From contig DAIEHR010000247.1 of assembly GCA_027353465.1 (NCBI GenBank), positions 1-45,281 of the forward strand: a stretch of 45,281 nucleotides of DNA, read 5' to 3'. The translations under genes were made by a program, and so were the position numbers. The notes beneath the pieces are model-generated. The model was given only the letters and a program-made list of their open reading frames with translations. It was not told where the DNA came from and did not search any database. The stretch comes from Acetobacteraceae bacterium. GTDB taxonomy: Bacteria; Pseudomonadota; Alphaproteobacteria; Acetobacterales; Acetobacteraceae. This document shows positions 10,310-19,191 of the stretch, one piece after another (within the stretch, counting starts at the first letter, position 1; each line of letters starts with the position of its first letter).

Positions 10310-11035
10310 ATGATCGATCTGCATTACTGGCCCACGCCTAACGGCAAGAAGGTGACGATCCTGCTGGAGGAGGCCGGAATCCCATATAATATCGTCCCGG
10401 TGAATATCGGCCGCGGCGACCAGTTCTCCCCCCAGTTCCTGAAGATGAACCCCAATCACCGCATGCCGGTGATGGTGGACAACACCCCTGTCGGCGGCGG
10501 CGAGCCCATTGTGATCTTCGAGTCCGGCGCGATCATGCTGTACTTGGCGGAGAAAGTCGGGAAGTTCTACCCAAAGGACGTCCGCGGCAAATACGCGGTG
10601 ACTGAGTGGCTGATCTGGCAAATGGCCAACCAAGGCCCCAAGCTGGGCGAATGCGGCCATTTCCGCCGGCTGGGCGATAAGCAGGGCGACCAATCTTATG
10701 CCGTGCGCCGTTTTACCGATGAAGCGAACCGGTTGTACGGCGTGCTGAACAACCGGTTGTATGAGAGCAAGTATGTGGCGGGAAGCGAATATACCATCGC
10801 CGACATGATCTGCTATCCTTGGACGGTAAACTGGAAAGCCCAAGGCCAGGACATCGAGGAATTCAGCTACGTGAAGCGCTGGCAGGAGGAACTCTCCGCC
10901 CGCCCGGCAGTTCAGCGCGGCATGGCTGTTGGCGCCGATCTGTCCGAGGACGTGACGAAACTATCCCCGGCCGAACAGGAGCGGCGCGCAAAGATCATGT
11001 ACAACCAGCGCGCCCGTCCTGCTCCCGCCGCATAA
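10310..11035 (+). CDS. Glutathione S-transferase family protein (YfcG/Nu-class-like)
   Basis: MIDLHYWPTPNGKKVTILLEEAGIPYNIVPVNIGRGDQFSPQFLKMNPNHRMPVMVD, FESGAIMLYLAEK, YTIADMICYPWTVNW. Confidence 0.92.
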   Translation: MIDLHYWPTPNGKKVTILLEEAGIPYNIVPVNIGRGDQFSPQFLKMNPNHRMPVMVDNTPVGGGEPIVIFESGAIMLYLAEKVGKFYPKDVRGKYAVTEWLIWQMANQGPKLGECGHFRRLGDKQGDQSYAVRRFTDEANRLYGVLNNRLYESKYVAGSEYTIADMICYPWTVNWKAQGQDIEEFSYVKRWQEELSARPAVQRGMAVGADLSEDVTKLSPAEQERRAKIMYNQRARPAPAA

Positions 11036-11058
11036 TACAAATAAAGGAAACCGATCCA

Positions 11059-11670
11059 GTGGCCGAACTTGAATGTTTCTTCGACTGCTCCAGCCCATGG
11101 ACGTATTTTGCGTTCGAATCCCTGTTGCGGATGCAGGATGAAATCGGCGCCACGATCCAGTGGCGCCCGTTTCTGGTAGGCGGAGTCTTCAACGCGGTGA
11201 ACCAGAGCGTCTATAACTCCCGCGACGCGCCCGTTCCGGCGAAATCCGCGTACAGCAAAAAAGACCAGCAGGATTGGGCGCGCTATCTTGGGCTACCGAT
11301 CCATTACCGCCCCACGGTGTTCCCGGTGAACAGCGTCAAGGCGATGCGTGCCTGCTTCGTTCTGGAACCGGACGGCAAGCTGGTCCCATTCGCCAGGGCT
11401 GCGTTCAAGGCCTATTGGACGGAAGACAAGGACATCTCGCAAATTCCGGTACTGACCGAGATCTGCGACAGCCTTGGCATCGATGCACCGAAGCTGTTCG
11501 CGGCCATCGACCAGCAGCCGGTCAAGGACACGCTGCGCGCTAATACGCAGGAGGCGATCGACCGGGGGGCGTTTGGGTCTCCGACAATGTTCGTCGGCGG
11601 CGGCGACATGTATTTCGGTAACGACCGGATGCCGCTGATTAAAGATGCGGTGCTGCGGCGGCGAGGGTAA
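11059..11670 (+). CDS. 2-hydroxychromene-2-carboxylate isomerase (DsbA/kappa-GST fold)
   Basis: ECFFDCSSPWTYFAFESLLRM, RPFLVGGVFNAVN, TQEAIDRGAFGSPTMFVGGGDMYFGNDRMPLI; GTG start. Confidence 0.88.
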   Translation: MAELECFFDCSSPWTYFAFESLLRMQDEIGATIQWRPFLVGGVFNAVNQSVYNSRDAPVPAKSAYSKKDQQDWARYLGLPIHYRPTVFPVNSVKAMRACFVLEPDGKLVPFARAAFKAYWTEDKDISQIPVLTEICDSLGIDAPKLFAAIDQQPVKDTLRANTQEAIDRGAFGSPTMFVGGGDMYFGNDRMPLIKDAVLRRRG

Positions 11671-11723
11671 CATTTGCCCTACGAAGTCATAGGGTCGGCG
11701 GCCTGCATCCTTGATATCACATG

Positions 11724-11785
11724 AACGACCGCAGCCCCGGACAGGCGCACCACTGGTGGGCGCACCTATCCGGGTAGTGGTCGTT
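11724..11785. repeat. 62-bp imperfect palindrome
   Basis: AACGACC...CCCGGA.AGG...GCGCaCCAC-TG-GTGGGCGC...CCT.TCCGGG...GGTCGTT; outer arms AACGACC/GGTCGTT are perfect. Confidence 0.75.
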
Positions 11786-12018
11786 CGTCGACAATCCACC
11801 AACGGCCATCTCCGTCGAAAGCCGTCCTCTATCCATATAATTGCTTTGCGGCATTTTGACTGTCCTGGCTACGAAATTGCCGTGCCAGCGGTCGCGGGTT
11901 GATCCGCCCGGCCCTATGCTGGAATGAAGCGATTGCTGGTGTCCCTGCTCCGATCCAGGGCCGCGACTTCGGAAGGTCGCGATCCCCGGAACACTGACCA
12001 TTTTCGAAACGGGTCCGT

Positions 12019-12396
12019 TCAGCGTTCGGTGACTCCGCCTGGAGGCTTGCCCACCGCTGCCTTTCGCGCTTTCGGTACACGGGATTTGCCTAGCAGACTT
12101 TTCAACGCCTCAGCGACTGAAGCATGCCGCCTGCGTCTGCCCAGGACCGGTTGGACAAATATGCCTGTCGCATCGCGCCACATGAGCACCCAGCAGCCTC
12201 GTCGTTTGGTCGAATGAAACTCGATCACCTCCTCGTATTCTTCTTCCTCGATACCATGATCCAGGCGGATGACCATGTTGAATTGGTTAAGCATCGCGAA
12301 GATCCTGGTTAGAATCAGGTCTTCGATATCGAATGCGATTCCCGCGGGAAGATTCGCGCCGGCGATGCCGCCGTCTCGCTTGATTAAATCAACCAT
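12019..12396 (-). CDS. Hypothetical protein with acidic patch and basic C-terminus
   Basis: MVDLIKRDGGIAGANLPAGIAFDIEDLILTRIFAMLNQFNMVIRLDHGIEEEEYEEVIEFHSTKRRGCWVLMWRDATGIFVQPVLGRRRR...; start chosen as internal ATG. Confidence 0.5.
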   Translation of the reverse strand: MVDLIKRDGGIAGANLPAGIAFDIEDLILTRIFAMLNQFNMVIRLDHGIEEEEYEEVIEFHSTKRRGCWVLMWRDATGIFVQPVLGRRRRHASVAEALKSLLGKSRVPKARKAAVGKPPGGVTER

Positions 12397-12551
12397 AGCA
12401 CGCACCAACCGACAAGGAGTGCGATCACCAAGATCCAAGCCGACGCATAAGAGGAGCGGCTGGGATTTCGACGCCGACCTAGGTTGTTCTTTGAGATGCT
12501 GTTGCACGATCCTACGGCGGGACCACTACGCGATGTAAGGATGTCCTCCAC
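12384..12551 (-). CDS. Possible 55-aa single-pass membrane protein
   Basis: GTG start VEDILTSRSGPAVGSCNSISKNNLGRRRNPSRSSYASAWILVIALLVGWCVLWLI: basic segment then a C-terminal TM helix; stop overlaps the start of the 12019-12396 gene. Confidence 0.35.
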   Translation of the reverse strand: MEDILTSRSGPAVGSCNSISKNNLGRRRNPSRSSYASAWILVIALLVGWCVLWLI

Positions 12552-12774
12552 GCTGCCGGCGTCTAAGGATCTGGTCGTAAAGGGCGTTACCATGCGGGAT
12601 CTTTCGCTGGTTGCTCGCCCTTTTGGCGCTGGTGAACGACCGGGTTGGGTCCCGAAAGCGGGCACCGGCTCATCTGCTTGTATAATCTATTATAGCGATT
12701 TTACCGGAAAACCCCGGTTTAGTTCGATTCCGGAACGGCGGCTGTCGGGTTCGGCTATGGACGGTGCCAGCCGC

Positions 12775-14328
12775 CTATTTTGCAACCCGAGCGGGCGAAT
12801 TAAGCGCGGACGCCAACATTTGTTGCATAGCGGCATTGATGGCGGATGGATCACTTGCCTGGAAGAAATTAGCCGGCGATGACGCACAGGCCTGCAATGC
12901 AGCAAGAATCGGACTCGTGCCGCCAGGCACCGCCGGCTCGGCATATTGCTTATCGTTACTGATATACCACGGGTTCGGCAACGGCAGATACGGTGTATAC
13001 AGCACGTAAACGTTAATGCCCTTGTTTTTGAACTGCTGGCAGGTTTGCTCATTGGTCCCGCTCGTCATGGGGCCCATGACACGAGACGGTGTGTCCTGCA
13101 TACCATCGGTGACAATGAACAGGCTCTTGTGCGGTGCGGCTTGCGACGTTCCGTCACCGGCGGGAGTGACGAACGACGCCAGCCCATTGGCGGCGGTAGT
13201 AAAATTCGTGTCGCCCGTGTTTGGAACGACCGGCACCGACATAGCCTGAACGGCAGCCAGCGCCGCCGATAGATTCGTACCGGCTTCGGTTAAGCCGCCT
13301 GATGGATAGACCGCCGAGTAATTGTTTTCAAACGCATAGACGCCGGCGGAGAACTGGTTCACCGATTGCTGCAACGAGGTCATTGCACTGATGACATTTG
13401 CCGCGGCCTGTTCCACGACGTCGATCCGCAGGGTGACGCCCAGGCTTCGCGCCAGCGCATAATAATCGTTGCCGGTAGTGGAAGAATGGCAGGCGAAGGC
13501 GCAAGGTGCCTGTGGCGTGTGCATGCCGAAGGCGCCCGGACCGCCGCCCCCGTTCGTGCAACGTCCATTTGCATCGACAAGCGAACCTAGGGATTGGGGC
13601 GGGTAGAAGCATGCTCCGGGGGCCCCTGTGTAACTTGAATAGCAGGCGCCGTTGACCGCGGACTTGGGTGGAGGGTTGTTCCCGCTGGCATACCCGTAAT
13701 TCCCCGTATAATTCCAGGAATAGGCCGTCATATCCTGGCCGGCTGTCGCCGCTTGCGTGCTGCACATCGTCGCGGATTCAAGCTTAGCAATATCGGATGT
13801 CGTCGCCGCGATCGCCATTGACGACGAAGTGTCTAGCAGCATCAGAACCTCGACGTAGGAGTTCGCGATGACGGCGCTCGCATTGCCGCCTATTGGATAG
13901 GTCAGGAAGCCGAAGCCTGCGCCCATCTGACTCCGAACCGTCCCCGTGTAACTGACATTCGCGGAAAATCCGGGTGGGTTCTGTGTAAAAACGACGCTGG
14001 CGATGACATTGTTGCCGGGGACCGAGGCTTGTGTGAGCACCCCGGCCTGAGCGGAGAACCATTGCTGCGCCGCCGTCTGACCGGCCTGAATTGAAGTCGA
14101 AAGGCTGCCGCTTGTGTAGGTCCTCGCGGCGACCCGCACCGCATGCAGCGCGGCCGCGTCCGCCGCGAGATTCAACTGCGACTGGGCCTGCACGTAGAAG
14201 CCATAATCAACCGCGAGCGCCACCATCATCATGATTGGAATCAACAAGAGAGCCGACATAAACGCGATGCCGCCACGACGTTCCAGGAGCAGCGCCCGGA
14301 TCGGGTTGTTAGCGGATGTCATGGACAT
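12775..14328 (-). CDS. tadG: TadG-like pilus assembly protein with VWA domain
   Basis: RRGGIAFMSALLLIPIMMMVALAVDYGFYVQAQSQLNLAADAAALHAVR (Tad-type N-terminus), VEVLMLLDTSSSM MIDAS motif, SLFIVTDGMQDTP. Confidence 0.88.
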   Translation of the reverse strand: MSMTSANNPIRALLLERRGGIAFMSALLLIPIMMMVALAVDYGFYVQAQSQLNLAADAAALHAVRVAARTYTSGSLSTSIQAGQTAAQQWFSAQAGVLTQASVPGNNVIASVVFTQNPPGFSANVSYTGTVRSQMGAGFGFLTYPIGGNASAVIANSYVEVLMLLDTSSSMAIAATTSDIAKLESATMCSTQAATAGQDMTAYSWNYTGNYGYASGNNPPPKSAVNGACYSSYTGAPGACFYPPQSLGSLVDANGRCTNGGGGPGAFGMHTPQAPCAFACHSSTTGNDYYALARSLGVTLRIDVVEQAAANVISAMTSLQQSVNQFSAGVYAFENNYSAVYPSGGLTEAGTNLSAALAAVQAMSVPVVPNTGDTNFTTAANGLASFVTPAGDGTSQAAPHKSLFIVTDGMQDTPSRVMGPMTSGTNEQTCQQFKNKGINVYVLYTPYLPLPNPWYISNDKQYAEPAVPGGTSPILAALQACASSPANFFQASDPSAINAAMQQMLASALNSPARVAK

Positions 14329-15116
14329 TGGCCGACACCTCCGGCCGCATTGGCCAGGTCGTAGGTGGTGTATTGGTTCTGTGCGGGGGCAGACAGGCTG
14401 GCGGTACGGACCGGCCATAATCCGATCGCCCAGAAGTCGATCGGACCAGTAATAAAATTATAAAATAATGGCGTATATTGGTAATGAATGTCGGCCACAA
14501 GTATCGGATCGGGTGCGGACACGGCAGCAGTTGGCAGACTTGTCAGATCGCCAGGCGTGTATTGGGCCGGCGTTACCTGCCGTAACGGCGTGCCCGCCGC
14601 CTGACAGCGGGAAACCGACGTGAACCCAGTGCCGCTAGACAGGGGTCGTCCGGTCGGCTCCGCGTATGAAACGCTCCATTTGGCATAGGCGAGGTAGGGG
14701 CACGCGGTGGTCGATGACGCGACACATTGTGGGTCGGATTGCTGAAACGAAACGGAGGTTAACGTGGCGGAGTGGATGCCTGCCGCGGCGCCGTTTCGCA
14801 ACATCGGCATCGCGGCGTATATACCGGAAAGAACCTGCTGCACCTGTGTGACGGTCAGCGTGGTAGTGTCGTCGGGCTGAACCGCCAGAGTGCTGGCCGA
14901 CGTTGGAATCGTGTGAGCTGCATTGGAAACCTCCTGATTCAGCGTCACGGCGACTGAGATATCATACACGCCGATCATCAACATCGCGAAGATCGGCGCG
15001 ATCAGGGCGAACTCGATCGCGGCCACACCTTTGCGACTCCTTATACCGCGAAAGCACTTGACTGATCGCCCCCGCCCGGCGGCCTCCCGACAAGGACGGG
15101 ACTTTTTCATCAACAC
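14319..15116 (-). CDS. TadE/TadG-like pseudopilin
   Basis: RKGVAAIEFALIAPIFAMLMIGVYDISVAVTLNQEVSNAAH; overlaps both neighbours. Confidence 0.8.
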   Translation of the reverse strand: MLMKKSRPCREAAGRGRSVKCFRGIRSRKGVAAIEFALIAPIFAMLMIGVYDISVAVTLNQEVSNAAHTIPTSASTLAVQPDDTTTLTVTQVQQVLSGIYAAMPMLRNGAAAGIHSATLTSVSFQQSDPQCVASSTTACPYLAYAKWSVSYAEPTGRPLSSGTGFTSVSRCQAAGTPLRQVTPAQYTPGDLTSLPTAAVSAPDPILVADIHYQYTPLFYNFITGPIDFWAIGLWPVRTASLSAPAQNQYTTYDLANAAGGVGQCP

Positions 15117-15763
15117 GCCGCCGCACTGCCGGCGGCCGCGGCACTAGGGTGGAAGGCCTCACTGGCAACGCCGATTGTTGACAACGTTGCATGCACCAGT
15201 GAGCCGTTGAAATACTCCGATATGACGTTGGGCAAGAGAAAGCCAACGATCGTCGGCCCAACGTAAATTGAACTGACAAGCAATAGTTTGGCCGGTCCAG
15301 CGTTGCAGAAACTACCACTGCCGAATCCTGTCAGATCTAGGGCACCGTTGGACATTGGAAGTGTGCCGGATGTAAAGTCATAATAATCCTGGCTTGATGT
15401 TGGAGATATAACCCGGACCTGCACATAGACGTTGGATGCGGACAGCAGGCCACTTAGGTTGGGCGCCATATAATTAGCGATGAAATCATTTCCGCTCAGG
15501 GAATTCTGTGCATTCCCGGTTTGGATCTGCCGAGCCGCCAGATACAGCGCGCTGTCCATGACCTCTTGAGTAAAAAGGTCATACGATAGCTCCATCACGA
15601 ACAACGTGAGCGTTAAAAATGGGACTGCGATCAATGCGAATTCCAACGCCACGGATCCCCGGCGCGCGAGAAGCACAGATTCAGGCCACCACCGACGTAT
15701 GGCATTGACCAGACGCCGCTGGGATTGGCTAACGCCCCGCCATGGATGTGATAACATGCGCAC
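15110..15763 (-). CDS. TadE-like pseudopilin
   Basis: RRGSVALEFALIAVPFLTLTLFVMELSYDLFTQEVMDSALYLAARQIQTG. Confidence 0.82.
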   Translation of the reverse strand: MRMLSHPWRGVSQSQRRLVNAIRRWWPESVLLARRGSVALEFALIAVPFLTLTLFVMELSYDLFTQEVMDSALYLAARQIQTGNAQNSLSGNDFIANYMAPNLSGLLSASNVYVQVRVISPTSSQDYYDFTSGTLPMSNGALDLTGFGSGSFCNAGPAKLLLVSSIYVGPTIVGFLLPNVISEYFNGSLVHATLSTIGVASEAFHPSAAAAGSAAAC

Positions 15764-15798
15764 CTGCGATCAATCCGGACTATATTTCGGCCAAATAA

Positions 15799-16488
15799 CT
15801 ACATCAGGCTTCGAGTGACGACGTGTGGCTGACCCGGCATCTTGCGGGGCATCGCGAATATCAGCGATTGGCTGGCAGTAATTTCGCCACCGGGTCCCCA
15901 AACGCGAATTCCCCAGCTACGCGAAGGGGGAACGGAACTGCCGACGTCAGGAGGCACGCCGCGCCAGGACGCAAGGACCCTGTCACGATACTGCGCCCCA
16001 AGGTCGGAGGTACGCGAGTGATAGGCCGCGATCGCCGATTCCCATCCGCCCAACTCGTTGCGTAGCGATACCAGGAAGCGCGCGGCCGCGAGTGCATTGG
16101 TAAGCGGGTCGAAGCCGCTGGCCAGATCAGGGAATGCCTCGGGATGGTGGACCAGATTAATCTGGAAGCAACCGATGTCGATTGATTGTATGCCGCCGGC
16201 CCGCAGTGTTTGAACGGCACGCTGCGCCTCCTCCGAGCTGTTGAAGAAGCGCCCAACCCCGGCGGCGTTTATTGTCCACGGCCATGGCGCGCGCACGCCC
16301 TCGGCGTCTATTCGACCGCTTTCTACATTCCCAATCGCCAGAAGCATTCCAGGCGGCAAGGCGGTTTGGGTTTCGGCGACCTTCGCGGCATCAATGCATG
16401 ACAAGGCGACCGCGTGGCCAGGACGGACACACGCAAGCAGAACAAGGGCGCCGACTGCCGATAGGACTCGTGCCGCGGGGTTGCTCAC
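15799..16488 (-). CDS. Lytic transglycosylase (SLT-domain) protein
   Basis: Signal peptide, then ALPPGMLLAIGNVESGRIDAEGVRAPWPWTINAAG...SIDIGCFQINLVHHPEAFPDL...AARFLVSLRNELGGWESAIAAYHS. Confidence 0.88.
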   Translation of the reverse strand: MSNPAARVLSAVGALVLLACVRPGHAVALSCIDAAKVAETQTALPPGMLLAIGNVESGRIDAEGVRAPWPWTINAAGVGRFFNSSEEAQRAVQTLRAGGIQSIDIGCFQINLVHHPEAFPDLASGFDPLTNALAAARFLVSLRNELGGWESAIAAYHSRTSDLGAQYRDRVLASWRGVPPDVGSSVPPSRSWGIRVWGPGGEITASQSLIFAMPRKMPGQPHVVTRSLM

Positions 16489-17234
16489 GGCCGGAGAGCC
16501 TCGAACCCGTCCAATGCGCCCTGCGCCTGGTCCGGGGTAAGATCACGGCCCAAAACATTCAGCGCCTCGTTCTTCCGCCCGCTCAGCGCCAGGGCAAGGG
16601 CCAGGTTCTGACGCACACGTGGCGCGGCATTGGATGCGGCAGCCAATGGTTGCAGCAGTTTTATGGCACCTGTTGCGTCCCCTGACAGAGCCAGTGACAA
16701 GCCCAAATTAACTTGCACCGCGACGGATGCCGGGGCTGCGTTCAGCGCCATGCGATAGGCTTGCTGCGCAGCCGCATGGTGCCCCTGCATGTCCCGCGCC
16801 ACACCCAGATCGCTCAGGGCGATAACGTCGTTTGGATCCCGTGTCATCGCGCGTGCAAACAGGGCTTCAGCGGCCGCCGGGTCATCCGCTAGTCGCAACC
16901 GGCCCAAACCGTCCAGCGCCCTTAGATTTTCCGGATCGGCGTCGATGGCCATGGTGAAGCTCGCTTTGGCCTCGCTGCTTCGCCCAAGGTCAGAAAGCGC
17001 CTCGCCGCGCCTGACAAGGGCCCCGGTATTCCGCGGGTCCATTGCCAGCAATTCATCGCAGACTTGAAGCGCGATCGTGGGCGCACCGCCCGCAAGCGCG
17101 GTGTCCGCCAAATGTAGATTGGGCTTCCAGCTCGCCAAAACGGTGGCCGGAGGGTCGAGCGGTACGGGACTGGCGCCTGTCCGCGCGGAGCACGACGCCA
17201 GTACCAGCAGCAGAGCAGCAGCCCAATAACGCAT
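16485..17234 (-). CDS. tadD: TPR lipoprotein, TadD-like
   Basis: MRYWAAALLLVLASCSARTG lipobox followed by TPR-like repeats (GEALSDLGRSSEAKASFTMAIDADPENLRALDGLGRLRL...). Confidence 0.83.
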   Translation of the reverse strand: MRYWAAALLLVLASCSARTGASPVPLDPPATVLASWKPNLHLADTALAGGAPTIALQVCDELLAMDPRNTGALVRRGEALSDLGRSSEAKASFTMAIDADPENLRALDGLGRLRLADDPAAAEALFARAMTRDPNDVIALSDLGVARDMQGHHAAAQQAYRMALNAAPASVAVQVNLGLSLALSGDATGAIKLLQPLAAASNAAPRVRQNLALALALSGRKNEALNVLGRDLTPDQAQGALDGFEALRP

Positions 17235-17266
17235 GTCTCAGCCGATCCTGATTGATGAGATTTGAA

Positions 17267-18196
17267 TCAATGTTTGTAAGATTGCATCGCCTGAATGAAT
17301 GCAGGACCGCCAACGATCAGGAAAATGCAAGGTAAAATAAACAAAATCATCGGCAGCGTCAGCAATACCGGCAGCCGCGCCGCTCTTGTTTCGAAACGGA
17401 TAAGTATCTCCTGGCGCATTTCCGTGGACAAGACACGAAGCGCGTCGCCCAAGGGGGTGCCGTAGCGCATGGTCTGCACCAGCGTTGAACACACGCGCTT
17501 TACACTATCCAGCCCAGTGCGGGTGCCTAGATTCCTCAACGCGACGCTACTGTCTGCGGCGACCCGCAGTTCACTCGCGGTCAGACGAAGTTCCGTGCTG
17601 ATGGCGGGATGCGCGGCACGAATTTCGTCAGCCACACGTGCGATCGCAGCCTCCAGCGCCAGGCCGGCTTCGGCGCAGATCACCATCAGATCCAACGCAT
17701 CCGGCAAACCCAGTGAAACGTCGGAGAGATATTTCTTATGGCGATTGCTGACCCACCAGTCCGGCGCGAGCAGCCCCCCCATGGCCGCTATGGCAATCGT
17801 CATGTTGCGCGCGATCGGAGACCACCCAAGATGGGTCACCACCATCACCGCCAGAATGGGCATCGCCAGGAGCAGGAGCACCTTGGTGCCAACAAACAGG
17901 CCTAGCACGCTTGATCCGCGCATGCCTGTCGAGGCCAGCGTCTGTTCAAGCCCGCTGACGGTTTGCCGCGACAGCAAGCCGCTGCGTGCTATCAACATGC
18001 CAATGCCGCCCACCAGATCGGTGATGCCGCGATCCGCCGTCGCGTCGCGCGCGGCCGCGCTATCGAAGTAACGAACAGACAAAAGCCGTGCGTCCAACTG
18101 GGCCTGCCGCTTTAGTTGATACAATAACGCCGCTGCGCTGGCGGCCAGTACCGGCAGCAGAATTAAAATCGGCACCACAAGCGCGACCCTGTTCAT
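17267..18196 (-). CDS. tadC: Type II secretion F-like inner membrane protein TadC
   Basis: LGLPDALDLMVICAEAGLALEAAIARVADEIR, MRYGTPLGDALRVLSTEMRQEILIRFETRAARLPVLLTLPMILFILPCIFLIVGGPAFI. Confidence 0.92.
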   Translation of the reverse strand: MNRVALVVPILILLPVLAASAAALLYQLKRQAQLDARLLSVRYFDSAAARDATADRGITDLVGGIGMLIARSGLLSRQTVSGLEQTLASTGMRGSSVLGLFVGTKVLLLLAMPILAVMVVTHLGWSPIARNMTIAIAAMGGLLAPDWWVSNRHKKYLSDVSLGLPDALDLMVICAEAGLALEAAIARVADEIRAAHPAISTELRLTASELRVAADSSVALRNLGTRTGLDSVKRVCSTLVQTMRYGTPLGDALRVLSTEMRQEILIRFETRAARLPVLLTLPMILFILPCIFLIVGGPAFIQAMQSYKH

Positions 18197-19191
18197 GCGA
18201 GGCTCTTGCTGATCAGGAACTTCATCGTTGCGATTCCCATGGACAGCGCCATGAACGCGCCGGCCAGAATTTTCTGCCCAAGCGGGTCAACGAATAGCAG
18301 GATGATATAGGAACTGTTCATGATCCATAGCCCCACCGCGGCTAGCGGCGGCAAAGCGGCTAGAACCATGGAGCTCATTTTCGCTTCAGCGGCCAGGGCG
18401 TGCCCCTTCTCGCGCACGGCCACACGCTTGCGAATGACGTCAGCTAGCGTTTCAAGCGTCTCGCTGAGGCCACCTCCAGTTTGGTTTTGAAGCGACAACG
18501 CCGTGGCAAAGAAACGATACTCCTGAAGGCCGTTACGTTCAGCCATCACTTTCAGCGCATCTTCCAGCACCATGCCGATCGCTATTTCTTGCGACAAGCG
18601 GGTAAACTCTGAACTTGTGGGGGCTGACAGTTCGCGCCCAACGGCCCGTATTGAATCGGCGACCGGGATGCCGACGCGCACACCCCGAACGATCATTGCC
18701 AGCGCATCCGGAAACTGGTTGAACAGCTTATTGCGCCGGCGTGTCTCACACCAGTTGAAGAAACCGCGGCTCAGGACAACCCACGCCACGGGCGAAGCGA
18801 TCCAAACCGCGCTTCCCACCAGCCCGCTTAGCAGCTTTGCCAAAATGATGGTGACAATTAAAGTAGCGATCAGCGCGGCCCACCAGGACAGCACGTAATG
18901 GTCAGGTGCGCCGGGATCGAAACCAAACAACCTGGCGGCGGCGATACCTAGTCGTTGATCGGACGTTGTCAGGCCAACCCCGGAACCCACGGAAAAGGTA
19001 CCGGCAACCTGTCGCCGCTGATGCGGCCTGACGGTATTGATGATGCGCGTACGCAACTGCTCCCGGTCGGCCTGAACGCGGAGGATCACGACGGTCGCTG
19101 TGCTCATCGCCATCAATCCAACGACAAGCCCCGAGATCACCAGGACAGTGAACGCGGTCACAGTTCGGCGTCCTCCATCGCGGACATCCAT
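18193..19191 (-). CDS. tadB: Type II secretion F-like inner membrane protein TadB
   Basis: FPDALAMIVRGVRVGIPVADSIRAVGRELSAP...QNQTGGGLSETLETLADVIRKRVAVREKGHALAAEAKMSS. Confidence 0.92.
   Translation of the reverse strand: MDVRDGGRRTVTAFTVLVISGLVVGLMAMSTATVVILRVQADREQLRTRIINTVRPHQRRQVAGTFSVGSGVGLTTSDQRLGIAAARLFGFDPGAPDHYVLSWWAALIATLIVTIILAKLLSGLVGSAVWIASPVAWVVLSRGFFNWCETRRRNKLFNQFPDALAMIVRGVRVGIPVADSIRAVGRELSAPTSSEFTRLSQEIAIGMVLEDALKVMAERNGLQEYRFFATALSLQNQTGGGLSETLETLADVIRKRVAVREKGHALAAEAKMSSMVLAALPPLAAVGLWIMNSSYIILLFVDPLGQKILAGAFMALSMGIATMKFLISKSLA

Noticed and set aside
11962-11981. CGCGAC-ttcggaag-GTCGCG hairpin after the 12019-12396 gene
   Set aside because: Could be its terminator, but only 6 bp of firm stem and no U tract; too weak to call.
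12681-12694. TATAATCTATTATA near-palindrome with -10-like hexamers on both strands
   Set aside because: No supported gene starts downstream at a suitable distance on the plus strand and no convincing -35; likely AT-rich chance sequence.
12705-12740. tRNA T-arm-like string TAGTTCGATTCCGGAA downstream of tadG
   Set aside because: Flanking bases do not form a 5-bp T stem and no acceptor, D or anticodon arms could be placed.
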